DNA from: Bog-473 sp963744935
Lineage (GTDB): Bacteria; Actinomycetota; Acidimicrobiia; Acidimicrobiales; RAAP-2
Direction: 5' to 3'
DNA: 64,000 nt
NCBI GenBank assembly: GCA_963744935.1
Contig: CAVUVM010000004.1
Location: forward strand, 930,001 to 994,000
Within the stretch, counting starts at the first letter, position 1. Every line of letters starts with the position of its first letter. The notes under the pieces are model-generated. The model was not told the origin of the DNA. It was given only the letters and a program-made list of their open reading frames with translations, and did not search any database. This document shows, piece by piece, positions 9,526 to 18,543 of the stretch. Made by a program: the position numbers and the translations under genes.

Positions 9526-11043
9526 ATGGACACGACAGTGCGCGATCTCATGACCTCTCCCGCGGTGACCTGCGCCGCGGACGACACCCTGGCCGCGGCG
9601 GCCCAGGCGATGCAGGGCGCCGATACCGGCTCGGTCGTCGTCACCGAGGACGGCAAGGCCGTCGGGATCCTGACCGAGCGCGACCTCCTGCGGGCGGCGG
9701 CGGGCGCCGCAGACCCAAGGCAAGAGGCGGTGCGGCTGTGGATGACCGCTCGCCCCGACGTGCTGGGCCCCGACGAGCGCGTCGACACGGCCTGGGCCAG
9801 CCTGACCTCACACAACTACCGGCACCTGCCGGTAGTCGACGGCGGCCGCTGTGTGGGCGTTGTCTCCTCTCGTGACCTCATGGGGATCGCTCGCATCCGG
9901 CCCGCCGGCGAGACCAGCGGCGACGTGCCGGCGGGCCTCGAGGGAGTCGTCGTGGCCGAGACGACGATCGGCGACGTCCGCGGGCAGCAAGGCTTCTATC
10001 ACTACCGCCAGTACTCCGCCGTCGATCTGGCCGAGAGGCGCTCGTTCGAGGACGTCTGGTACCTGCTCTTTCGCGGCGAGCTACCCAATGCCGTAGCTGC
10101 GGCAGCGTTCGGGGCGGACGTGCGAGCTCGGCGCACGATGCCGCCAGGGCTGAGCACGCTGCTTCCCGCGCTGGCTCGGCGCGGCACCCCCCTCGACGTG
10201 CTGCGCACGGCCGTCTCGTTGCTCGGCGCCGAGCTCGGCTGGCGGCCCACGCACGACATCGACCAGGAGGAATTGTCCGGCGATGCGCTGGCACTGTGCG
10301 CCGTCGTCCCGACCATCCTGGCGGCCGCGCATCGCCTACGCCAAGGGGAGGAGCCGATCGAGCCGAATCCAGAGCTCGGCTTCGCGGCGAACTACCTCTA
10401 CATGCTGACGGGCGAGGAACCCAGCGAGCTCCACGCCCGGGCGATCGAGCAGTACATGATCCTGACCATCGACCACGGCTTCAACGCGTCGACCTTCACC
10501 GCGCGAGTGGTCACGTCGACCGGGGCCGACCTGGCTGCGGCGATCGTGGCCGCCATCGGTGCGCTGTCGGGCCCGCTGCACGGCGGGGCGCCGAGCCGCG
10601 CTCTCGACATGCTCGACGCGATCGGCACGCCGGATCGAGCGGAGGCCTACGTCCGCAACGCAATTGCGGACGGCGAGCGCATCATGGGCTTCGGGCATCG
10701 CGTGTATAAGACCGACGATCCTCGGTCTCTCCTGCTGCGTTCGGTCGCCGAGCAACTGGGCGGGCCGCTGGTGGCCTTCTCGCAATCGGTTGAGCGCACG
10801 ACGGTCGACGTGCTGGCCGCGCTGAAGCCGGGACGCCACCTCTACACCAACGTCGAGTTCTACGCCGGGGTGGTGATGCACACCTGCGGCATCCCTCGTG
10901 AAATGTTCACGCCCACCTTCGCCGCCGGCCGCATGATCGGGTGGTGCACCCATGTCATGGAGCAGGCCTCGCACAACCGGCTCATCCGGCCCGCCGCCCG
11001 CTACGTGGGCCCGCCCCCGCCCCAGCCGGTCCCAGCGGCCTGA
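9526..11043 (+). CDS. Citrate synthase with N-terminal CBS domain pair
   Basis: Residues 1-125 contain two CBS motifs (VRDLMTSPAVTCAADDTL and the second around PVVDGGRCVGVVSSRDLM), which in other proteins bind adenine nucleotides. The remaining 380 residues are a full citrate synthase with SGPLHGGAPS, MGFGHRVYKTDDPR and TNVEFYAGVVM. The acidic catalytic position is Glu rather than the Asp of the E. coli enzyme; I recall the same variant in mycobacterial CitA-type enzymes. The reaction is acetyl-CoA plus oxaloacetate to citrate, or the propionyl-CoA analogue. The ATG at 9526 starts exactly at the CBS domain and leaves room for the operator; an ATG at 9496 is also in frame. Nucleotide-controlled activity is inferred. 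Confidence 0.87.
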   Translation: MDTTVRDLMTSPAVTCAADDTLAAAAQAMQGADTGSVVVTEDGKAVGILTERDLLRAAAGAADPRQEAVRLWMTARPDVLGPDERVDTAWASLTSHNYRHLPVVDGGRCVGVVSSRDLMGIARIRPAGETSGDVPAGLEGVVVAETTIGDVRGQQGFYHYRQYSAVDLAERRSFEDVWYLLFRGELPNAVAAAAFGADVRARRTMPPGLSTLLPALARRGTPLDVLRTAVSLLGAELGWRPTHDIDQEELSGDALALCAVVPTILAAAHRLRQGEEPIEPNPELGFAANYLYMLTGEEPSELHARAIEQYMILTIDHGFNASTFTARVVTSTGADLAAAIVAAIGALSGPLHGGAPSRALDMLDAIGTPDRAEAYVRNAIADGERIMGFGHRVYKTDDPRSLLLRSVAEQLGGPLVAFSQSVERTTVDVLAALKPGRHLYTNVEFYAGVVMHTCGIPREMFTPTFAAGRMIGWCTHVMEQASHNRLIRPAARYVGPPPPQPVPAA

Positions 11044-11117
11044 TTCTGCGCCGGGCTGCCCCGAGCTGACCCCGGTTGCCATGGTCAAATCCCGACTAAA
11101 CTGGTCTGAGTTATCCG

Positions 11118-11153
11118 GTTGACGATGTCTCGTTGACGATGTCCCCGTTGACG
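11118..11153 (+). repeat. Short tandem GTTGACG repeats
   Basis: GTTGACGATGTC occurs at 11118 and 11132, and a third partial copy GTTGACG at 11147, giving a 14-15 bp period just upstream of the DUF4395 gene. The TTGAC cores could be promoter -35 elements or sites for a regulator; nothing more can be said from sequence. Confidence 0.5.
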
Positions 11154-11173
11154 CAGGCCGAAGGGAGCGGGAG

Positions 11174-11713
11174 GTGAGTGTGGGCATCAGCACGAACACG
11201 CGGGCGCACACGAGTGCAGCCCGACGGCTCTTCTCGTTCCCCAACCCGGTGAACGAGGTCTCGGCTCGCCTGGTGGCCGGCGGCGTGCTGGTCATGGTCC
11301 TTCTCACCATCGCCTTCGACCTGCGCTGGGCCACCGTCGTCCTCGCCTACGGCTTCCTTGCCCGCGTGCTCGCCGGTCCCCGGTTCAGCCCGCTCGGATT
11401 GCTCGTCACCCGCGTCGTCACACCGCGGCTGGGTCTGGCAGAACGGCCGGTGCCCGGGCCGCCCAAGCGCTTTGCGCAGGGCATGGGGGTCGCTTTCTCA
11501 CTGACAGCCCTCGTCCTCACCGCGTGCGGCGCATGGACAGCGGCCGAAGCCGTCCTCGGGCTGCTCGGCGTGGCGGCTTTCCTCGAGTCCGCCTTCGGGT
11601 TGTGCCTCGGGTGCAAGGTGTTCGCGCTGCTCATGCGCGTCGGGGTCGTACCCGAGTCGGTCTGCGTGGAGTGCGCGGACATCTGGTCGCCGCGGCGGCG
11701 CTTCCTGGCCTAA
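11174..11713 (+). CDS. DUF4395 integral membrane protein
   Basis: Membrane protein of 179 residues with the DUF4395 opening FSFPNPVNEVSARLVAGGV and about four hydrophobic helices (residues 35-70, 105-140). Cysteines appear in LCLGCKVFALL and SVCVECADIW near the C-terminus, as is typical of the family. DUF4395 genes in actinobacteria are often next to rhodanese or thioredoxin-like genes and are thought to work in thiol or sulfur handling at the membrane; the partners are not in this neighbourhood. The GTG start follows a strong purine-rich ribosome site (AAGGGAGCGGGAG). Confidence 0.8.
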   Translation: MSVGISTNTRAHTSAARRLFSFPNPVNEVSARLVAGGVLVMVLLTIAFDLRWATVVLAYGFLARVLAGPRFSPLGLLVTRVVTPRLGLAERPVPGPPKRFAQGMGVAFSLTALVLTACGAWTAAEAVLGLLGVAAFLESAFGLCLGCKVFALLMRVGVVPESVCVECADIWSPRRRFLA

Positions 11714-11821
11714 GTCGATCGCGACCGGAAACGGACGCAGCGCACAGACGCAGGGCACAAAGGCCGGATGCCGCCGGCTCCCGGTCGGGCGGCATGGCGC
11801 GGTCGGCTTCCGGCGCGAGGT

Positions 11822-12935
11822 CTAGGTGTCGTAGAGCAGGACGCCGCGGATGTTCTTGCCGTCGCGCATGTCCTGGTAGCCCTGGTTGATGTCGCCCAGC
11901 TTGTACGTGGTGGTGATCATCGAGTCGAGGTCGAGCTTGCCCTCGCGGTAGAGCTTGAGCAGCTTGGGGATGTCGGAGTGGATGTTGGCCGACCCGAAGA
12001 TGCTGCCGACGATCTGCTTCTCCAAGATGGTGAGCTGCATCAGGTTCATCGTGACCTCCATCTCGGTGAAGGGATGGATGTTGGTCACCACGACGCGGCC
12101 GCGCTTGGCGGTGAGCCCGAGGAATGACTCCATCATGGAGCCCCGGCCGACGCCCATGGCCAGGACGACCTTGTCGCACATGTGCCCCCACGTCTCCTGC
12201 GCGATGAGCGCGGTCGCTTCCTCGACAGAGCTGGCGACGTGGGTGGCGCCGAAGATGGGTGCGAGCTCGCGCTTGAGCGGCACGGGATCGATGGCGAAGA
12301 TCATCTCGGCCCCGGCCAGCCGCGCCCCCTGGATGGCCGACGCACCGATGCCGCCGACGCCCACCACGGCGACGTAGTCGCCCGGTCGCACGTCGGCGGC
12401 GTAGACGGCGGAGCCCCAGCCGGTGGTGACGCCGCACCCGACCAGGCAGGCCTTGTCGAGCGGGTAGTCGGGCAGGATCTTCACGCACGAGGCCTGGTTC
12501 ACGACGGTGTGCTTGCCGAACGTGCCGAGACAGACCATCGTCGGGATGTCGTGATTCCTGGCGTGATGGCGGAGCGTGCCGTCCATCTGGCGGCCCTGCA
12601 TGAGCACGCCACCGACATCACAGAGGTTGGAATGGCCGGTGGCACACGACGGGCACTTGCCACAGGCCGGCACGAACCCGAGGACGACGTGGTCGCCCGG
12701 CTTGAGGTCGTGCACGCCTGGCCCGACCTCCTCGACGACGCCGGCTCCCTCGTGGCCGCCGATCATCGGGCAGCGGCACGGGCATGTCGCCCGTGACCAA
12801 GTGCTCGTCGGAGTGGCACATGCCCGACGCAGCGAGCGACACGAGCACCTCGCCCTCTTTCGGCGCATCGAGCTCGATGGGCTCGACGCTCCACTCACCG
12901 GGTCGCTCCCACAAGATGGCGGCTTCGGTCTGCAC
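11822..12935 (-). CDS. NDMA-dependent-type zinc alcohol dehydrogenase, frameshifted
   Basis: Zinc-dependent medium-chain alcohol dehydrogenase, group III, of the kind with a tightly bound nicotinamide cofactor that accepts artificial or carrier redox partners (mycofactocin-linked or NDMA-dependent type). Features are SGMCHSDEHLVTGD with the catalytic zinc cysteine, GGHEGAGVV, four structural zinc cysteines in CGKCPSCATGHSNLC, and the Rossmann motif VGVGGIGAS. The start MQTEAAILWERPGEWS is in one frame and everything from MIGGHEG on is in another. The switch lies at the GGG run 12768-12770, where one extra base breaks the phrase VPLP-MIGGHEG. Restored length is about 370 residues, as expected. 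No mycofactocin genes are in the window. The break is likely a sequence error. Confidence 0.82.
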
Positions 12936-13116
12936 TGTGCCTCCCAGGATTCGTGCGCCATGGCGCTGTGGACAACGCTACTGGCTCGTCGGCGGAGGAC
13001 GCAGGAACAGGGACACGAGAAGCGACGAGACAGGGTCGCTGCGGGCGCCTACGATCCCTTCGCTTTGCGGGACGGAGCTCGCCGCGAGAGGGAGCCCGGA
13101 TGTGGGGAGGAACGCC

Positions 13117-14649
13117 GTGCGACATCAGCCAACGGGCTGGGCCCGACGATGTGCCGCGGCCGTGTGCGGCCTTGCCCTCGCGGGCGGGGCCGCCACCGCT
13201 GGCGCGGCGCCGGTCGCGGCGAAGAGCGTCTCAGCGGCCGGGCCGGCCATGGCCCTCTCAGCGAGCTTGTCCGGCGGTTCCTCGGGCGACTCTGCCCTCT
13301 ACGACGCGATCGCCGGCTTCGAGGGACCGGTGACGGTCGGGCACATCATCGAGCCCGAGTCGGCGCTCCCCACCGGCCTTGCTGCGCACGACTACGTGGA
13401 ACAGGAGTACTTCGCATCGGGGACGGCCCATGCCTTCACCGCCACCTCGGCACCGTCGAGCGGCAACTGGACCATCGCCCCCACGACGTCGGCCGCCTAC
13501 AAGACGCGGATCATCGTGCGCCGGCCGGCGAACCCGGCCCACTTCAGCGGCACGGTCGTCGTGGAATGGATGAACGAGTCAGAGGGTGAGTCCGCGCCCG
13601 ACTGGATGTACCTCAATCCCGAGCTCATGGACGAGGGCGACGCCTGGGTGGGCGTCTCGGCGCAGGCACTGGGCATCAACGGCGGCACGCCCATACTCGG
13701 ATCGATCGCCGGCACCAGCGCCGGTCAGGGCCTGGTCCAACAGGAGCCGGCGCGCTACGGCAGCCTGCACCACCCGGGCGACCAATACGCGCTCGACATC
13801 TTCGACCAGATCGGCCTCGGCCTGCGTTCCACGAGCTCGCACGTGCTCGGCTCGCTCCACCCCCGTCACTTCGTCGCCGTCGGCGAATCGCAGTCGGCCT
13901 TCTACCTCACGACCTTCGCCGACGCGCTGGAACCGCACGGCCATCCCTTCGAAGGGATCTTCATTCACAGCCGCGGCGGGACGGCGGCGGCGTTGAGCGG
14001 CGCCTCCATCACCTCGAGCTCGGGGCCGTCGAACGTGCGGATCCGGACCGATCTCGGCGTGCCGGTCTTCATGTTCGAGACCCAGACCGATCTGATCGAG
14101 CTCGGCTACGCGCCGGCACAGCAACCGAACACCAATGACATCCGTACCTGGGAGGTGGCCGGCACCTCACATGCCGACTCGTACCTGCTGGGTCCGGCGT
14201 CGAGCGTTCTGCATTGCTCGAGCGCCATCAACAGCGGTCCGCAGCACGTCGTGGCGCAGGCCGCCTTCGCCGCCTTCGTGCGTTGGGTCGTGCACGGGAC
14301 CCCGCCACCGTCTCCCGAACCGTTCCGCCTCTCGAGCAAGAACCCGGCGGCGCTGGCACTCGACCAGAACGGCAACGTGATCGGCGGGGTCCGCACCCCG
14401 GCGGTCGACGTGCCCGTGTCCACGCTCAGCGGAGCGGCCCCGGCCGGCACGTCGGCCATCTGCTCACTGTTCGGCTCGACCACCGCGTTCAGCCCGCAGA
14501 TGTTGGCCAGCCTCTACGGCACCAAGACCGAGTACATCTCCAAGTACACGGCCGACCTCGACCGCGCCATCGCCGCGGGCTATCTGCTCCCCTCCGAGCG
14601 CGCGTCACTGCTCGCCCTGGCGCAGCAGGTGCAGTTCCCGGCGTCGTGA
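13117..14649 (+). CDS. Secreted alpha/beta hydrolase-domain protein
   Basis: Exported protein of 510 residues. A twin-Arg-free signal peptide (residues 1-35, ending near GAAPVAAKS) precedes an alpha/beta hydrolase of the large 'alpha/beta hydrolase domain' group that lacks a lid of known function. The nucleophile elbow is GESQSAFYL near residue 256, and TSHADSYLL near 350 supplies the likely catalytic histidine. VVVEWMNESEG near 150 is typical of the group. I chose the GTG at 13117 because GGGGAGG lies 6 bp upstream and the signal peptide follows at once; the longer open frame upstream overlaps the alcohol dehydrogenase gene. The substrate is probably an ester, but this is not shown. Confidence 0.78.
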   Translation: MRHQPTGWARRCAAAVCGLALAGGAATAGAAPVAAKSVSAAGPAMALSASLSGGSSGDSALYDAIAGFEGPVTVGHIIEPESALPTGLAAHDYVEQEYFASGTAHAFTATSAPSSGNWTIAPTTSAAYKTRIIVRRPANPAHFSGTVVVEWMNESEGESAPDWMYLNPELMDEGDAWVGVSAQALGINGGTPILGSIAGTSAGQGLVQQEPARYGSLHHPGDQYALDIFDQIGLGLRSTSSHVLGSLHPRHFVAVGESQSAFYLTTFADALEPHGHPFEGIFIHSRGGTAAALSGASITSSSGPSNVRIRTDLGVPVFMFETQTDLIELGYAPAQQPNTNDIRTWEVAGTSHADSYLLGPASSVLHCSSAINSGPQHVVAQAAFAAFVRWVVHGTPPPSPEPFRLSSKNPAALALDQNGNVIGGVRTPAVDVPVSTLSGAAPAGTSAICSLFGSTTAFSPQMLASLYGTKTEYISKYTADLDRAIAAGYLLPSERASLLALAQQVQFPAS

Positions 14650-14682
14650 ACCAGGCCCGGGCAAGCCGGGCATGATGAGCAG

Positions 14683-15729
14683 GTGGAGGCGACCCCTCGT
14701 CCCGGACCAATCGTCCATGCTGCCGCGCCCATTCGTATCTGTGACAACGGCGGCTGGACCGACACGTGGTTCACGCGACACGGCAAGGTCTTCAACATCG
14801 GTGTCTCGCCCTGCGTCGAAGTCGAGATCAAGACGTTCCCGATCGGCACAATGGCGGAGCGGGTCGTGCTCGATGTTGTCAACTACCAGGATCGCTACGG
14901 TTTCACTCCCGGCGCGCTGCCGGGGCGCCACCCCTTACTCGAGGCGGTCGTCGAACAGATGGGCCTGCCCGCAGAGGTGTCCGTTGAAATCTCGATCCGC
15001 TCGGCGGTTCCGGCTGGAAGCGCAACCGGGACTTCGGCTGCGGTCACCGTGGCCCTCATCGGCGCCCTCGACGCGCTGACGCCGGGCCGCCTTGGGCCAC
15101 ACGAGGTGGCCATGGCGGCTCATCGGATCGAGGTCGACCGTCTCGGCGTCGAGTCCGGCGTCCAGGACCAGGTCTGCGCGGCGTTCGGTGGTGTCAACTT
15201 CATTGAGGTCTCGCCGTACCCCCATGCAGTGGTCACACAGCTACGGCTCCCCGCTGAAACGTGGGCGGAGCTCGATGCCCGACTGGTGCTCGTCTACCTG
15301 GGGCACGCCCACGTGTCCTCGGAGGTCCACGAGCAGGTGATCGCTGCGCTCACCGCTCGGCAGGCGGAGACAGAGTCTGACCACCTCCTCGACGAGCTGC
15401 GCACCGCCGCCGAGGATGCGCGCGATGCGGTCCTGGCCGCCGACCTGCCCGCCCTCGGGCAGGCAATGCGGCGCAACAACGACGCCCAGGCCTGCCTGCA
15501 TCCCGACCTCGTGGGGAGACAGGCCAGGACGGTGATCGACATCGCCGCCGCCCACGGTTCGCTCGGATGGAAGGTCAACGGAGCCGGCGGAGACGGTGGA
15601 AGCATCACGCTCCTTGCCGCCAGCGACGCTCGAAGACGGGGTCAACTCTTGGACGCGCTGCAGGCTGCGGATTCCCGTCTGCGGGTCATCCCGACGTCTC
15701 TGAGCCCCTTGGGGCTTCGAGTCTGGTAG
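14683..15729 (+). CDS. GHMP-family sugar kinase
   Basis: Kinase of 348 residues with the GHMP fold. The N-terminus APIRICDNGGWTDT resembles D-glycero-D-manno-heptose 7-phosphate kinase and L-fucose kinase. The ATP loop is PAGSATGTSAAVTVAL near residues 105-120. The C-terminal motif NGAGGDGGSITLL matches the third GHMP motif. The likely reaction is phosphorylation of a sugar or sugar phosphate at C-1, feeding nucleotide-sugar synthesis. The start is a GTG 33 bp after the hydrolase gene. The 3' end overlaps the convergent GGDEF-EAL gene by 44 bp, so one of the two ends may be less constrained. Confidence 0.82.
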   Translation: MEATPRPGPIVHAAAPIRICDNGGWTDTWFTRHGKVFNIGVSPCVEVEIKTFPIGTMAERVVLDVVNYQDRYGFTPGALPGRHPLLEAVVEQMGLPAEVSVEISIRSAVPAGSATGTSAAVTVALIGALDALTPGRLGPHEVAMAAHRIEVDRLGVESGVQDQVCAAFGGVNFIEVSPYPHAVVTQLRLPAETWAELDARLVLVYLGHAHVSSEVHEQVIAALTARQAETESDHLLDELRTAAEDARDAVLAADLPALGQAMRRNNDAQACLHPDLVGRQARTVIDIAAAHGSLGWKVNGAGGDGGSITLLAASDARRRGQLLDALQAADSRLRVIPTSLSPLGLRVW

Positions 15730-18433
15730 TCGCGACGACGAGATCAGCCTGCCTGTCCTTTTTCACTTTGCGGCTCGCCCGCAGCGTTCCGAGCCGAGCG
15801 GTGAGAGGTTCCCCGGCACGCAGAAGATCGCCGATGCGCTCCAGCGGCATCGCCTGGGCGAAGAGAAAGCCTTGTGCCTTGGGACACTCAGCCTCTCGCA
15901 GCGCCCTCAATTGATCCGGTCGCTCGATGCCCTCTGCGATGACGTCGAGCCCCAGGGCTTCCCCAAGCCGTATCAGGGTGTGCACCAGTGCAGCCGTCTG
16001 TACCGATGTCGTCACGGTCGACAAGAACGAGCGGTCGATCTTCAAGATGTCCACCGGGAACTGGCGGAGATAGCTGAGCGAAGAGAATCCCGTACCGAAG
16101 TCGTCGATCGCCAGTCGCAACCCAAGTGCCTTCAGCTCGTGCAGTCGGCGTACCGTTGCATTCGCATCGACCATGAGCGTCGACTCGGTGATCTCGAGCA
16201 CGAGGCCGGCCGGGTCGAGGCCGCTCGATCGGAGCGCGTCTCGCACGACTTCGACGAACCGATCGGTGCCCAACTGGATGGCGGAGACGTTCACCGCCAC
16301 GCTCATCCACGGGTGCGTCCGGCGCCACACGGCGGCGTGCTCGCACGCCTGCTCCAGCACCCATCGCCCTATGACTTCGATGACACCGGTCTCCTCGGCG
16401 AGGGGGATGAAACGGTCCGGGGATATCCACCCAAGCGTGGGGTGCTGCCAGCGCAGCAGTGCCTCAGCACCGGAAAGCGTGAGATCGCTCAGATGCACGA
16501 CAGGCTGGTAGTACAGGTCGAATTGCCGGTTTCCGACGGCCTCGTGGAGGTCGATCGCCATCTCGAGCCGCTGGTGGACGGCGGACTGCATCTCGGGAAG
16601 GAACATGGCTGAACAGTTCTTTCCACGCGCCTTGGCCTGATAGAGCGCGACGTCAGCGTTGCGGAGCAGGTCTGCGGCTTCACAGGCGTCTCCGGTGGCG
16701 ATGCCGATCGATGCCGTCACCGTCAGATAGCGACCCTCGAGGTAGAAGGGGGTATCGCGAATGACGTCGAGGAGATGCTGCGCGACGATCTCTGGACCCG
16801 CCGCAAGGGAGGCCCCGCTGACGAGCACGACGAACTCGTCACCGCCGATCCTTCCCACCGTGTCCGCTTCTCGGACTGCGGTGTAGAGGCGGGTCGCCAC
16901 CGCCTGCAGAAGCTCGTCGCCGACCATGTGGCCGAAGGAATCGTTGACCTCCTTGAAGTTGTCGACGTCCAAGAACAACGCGGCCATAGGGGTCTGTGCT
17001 CCGCGGGCCTGACCCAGGAGCACTTCGGCGCGCTCGAGGAGGCAGGCTCGGTTCGGGAGATCGGTGAGCCCATCGTGCAGCGCTTGATGACGCAGCCGAT
17101 CCTCGAGGAGGCGCCGTTCCGAGATGTCTTGTGCCATGACCAAGATGCAATCACGTCCGTCGAAAACGAGGCGATGGGATGCGATTTCGACGTCGATGAG
17201 GTGGCCCACCTTCGTGCGATGTCTCCATGGCCCCGACGCCTCGAGCTCCTCGCGGCGCGCCGCCAGGTTGACCGCAAGCATGACGACGTCCTCAGGGGGC
17301 TGTATCTGGTCGACGGTCATGGAAAGGAACTCCTGGCGCGTGTAGCCGTAATGGCTCAACGCGGCCTCGTTCACCTCGACAAACTGCAGCGTCCTGACCT
17401 CGTACACCCACATCGGGTGCGGATGACGCGCAAACAGCATCCGGAAGTCCTCTTGCGACTTTCGCAGAGCCGCTTCCTGGTCTTTGCGGTGGGTGATGTC
17501 ATGCGCGAAACCGTGAAACATCACGGCATCGGAGTCCCTGGTCCGCCAGAAGGCGAGTTCGATGGGAAAGGTGCGCCCGTCACGATGTTGCGCGAGGAGT
17601 TCGAAACGCCGTCCGAGCAAGGGCTCCTGCCCCATGGCCGCCAACTCCGTCAGACCCTGGCGATTTCGGGCCGTGTCCCTATCCTGTTCCGGCAGCATCA
17701 CATCACAACCCGGGCGGCCAATCGCCTCGCTGCGTTGCCATCCGAAGATCGCCTCCGCCTGCGAGTTCCAGTCGGTCACGATCCCGGCCTCGTCGACCTC
17801 GACGTAGGCGTCATTGGCTGTCTCAAGGGTCGTACGTAACCGCTCCTCGGACCGCTGCAACGACAGCTGGGCCACGGCCAGGTGCTCAGCGCTTACGCCG
17901 AGGAGGCCGATGACGAACAGCGACGCCAACGCGGTGAGCGCGGCGAGGCCGTACTCGTCGGGCACCCCGACGAAGCTCGGTGCGAGTCCCAGGCTGACGG
18001 CGGCCTGACCCGCGGCCAACCCCGCCGCCACCCAGGCCGCGATCACCCGCCACGAGAGGTCGCGGGCAAGCGTGAGATTGTCCCGGGCGACAAAGACGTA
18101 ACCCAGCGTGAGCGCCGGCCCCCATCCGGTCATGTACATCAGGGCGGTCGCCACCGCTACCTGCACGGCGATCCGCAGGTGGAGGCGCCCGCGAGACGGC
18201 GCGGCGGCGTACACGAGGTGCACGGTCCACGAGCACAGGTACCCGATCGCCACGGCGACGATCAAGAGCCACAACGGCTGCGCAGCCACGACGTGGAACC
18301 GCTCGAGCCACCAGAGGGCGACCGCTGTCGCGATCACGATGGCGAAGACGAAGCGGGTGACGGGAAGCGACCATTCGTGCCGGACACGAGCGAGAATTGC
18401 GGTTCGGCCCGAAACCGCGACGGGATTCACCAT
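15686..18433 (-). CDS. Membrane-bound PAS-PAS-GGDEF-EAL protein
   Basis: Cyclic di-GMP turnover protein of 915 residues. Residues 20-190 hold about six membrane helices. PAS domains lie near 200-320 and 325-440. The GGDEF domain (445-610) has an intact RIGGDEF and an inhibitory-site READ five residues before it. The EAL domain (625-880) has AEALLRW, DDFGTGFSSL and KIDRSFL, so phosphodiesterase residues are also kept. It could both make and degrade c-di-GMP, with the PAS domains and membrane part deciding. A second protein of the same plan lies directly upstream on the same strand. Confidence 0.9.
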   Translation of the reverse strand: MVNPVAVSGRTAILARVRHEWSLPVTRFVFAIVIATAVALWWLERFHVVAAQPLWLLIVAVAIGYLCSWTVHLVYAAAPSRGRLHLRIAVQVAVATALMYMTGWGPALTLGYVFVARDNLTLARDLSWRVIAAWVAAGLAAGQAAVSLGLAPSFVGVPDEYGLAALTALASLFVIGLLGVSAEHLAVAQLSLQRSEERLRTTLETANDAYVEVDEAGIVTDWNSQAEAIFGWQRSEAIGRPGCDVMLPEQDRDTARNRQGLTELAAMGQEPLLGRRFELLAQHRDGRTFPIELAFWRTRDSDAVMFHGFAHDITHRKDQEAALRKSQEDFRMLFARHPHPMWVYEVRTLQFVEVNEAALSHYGYTRQEFLSMTVDQIQPPEDVVMLAVNLAARREELEASGPWRHRTKVGHLIDVEIASHRLVFDGRDCILVMAQDISERRLLEDRLRHQALHDGLTDLPNRACLLERAEVLLGQARGAQTPMAALFLDVDNFKEVNDSFGHMVGDELLQAVATRLYTAVREADTVGRIGGDEFVVLVSGASLAAGPEIVAQHLLDVIRDTPFYLEGRYLTVTASIGIATGDACEAADLLRNADVALYQAKARGKNCSAMFLPEMQSAVHQRLEMAIDLHEAVGNRQFDLYYQPVVHLSDLTLSGAEALLRWQHPTLGWISPDRFIPLAEETGVIEVIGRWVLEQACEHAAVWRRTHPWMSVAVNVSAIQLGTDRFVEVVRDALRSSGLDPAGLVLEITESTLMVDANATVRRLHELKALGLRLAIDDFGTGFSSLSYLRQFPVDILKIDRSFLSTVTTSVQTAALVHTLIRLGEALGLDVIAEGIERPDQLRALREAECPKAQGFLFAQAMPLERIGDLLRAGEPLTARLGTLRASRKVKKDRQADLVVATTRLEAPRGSETSG

Positions 18434-18543
18434 ATGTACGTCGGCACCAGCAGTTTCGGGCCAAAGGAACGACGGATCAGGGGTACGAGAGTTGTCGAGG
18501 ATTTGTGCACTCCCTCCGCCTGGATCGCAACTTCCAGGTCGTC

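Noticed and set aside
11118..11153. CRISPR-like repeat
   Set aside because: Only two full copies of 12 bp with 2-3 bp between; no spacers or cas genes.
12784..13116. N-terminal extension of the secreted hydrolase
   Set aside because: It overlaps the alcohol dehydrogenase gene and shows no domain; the GTG at 13117 has a good ribosome site and a signal peptide.
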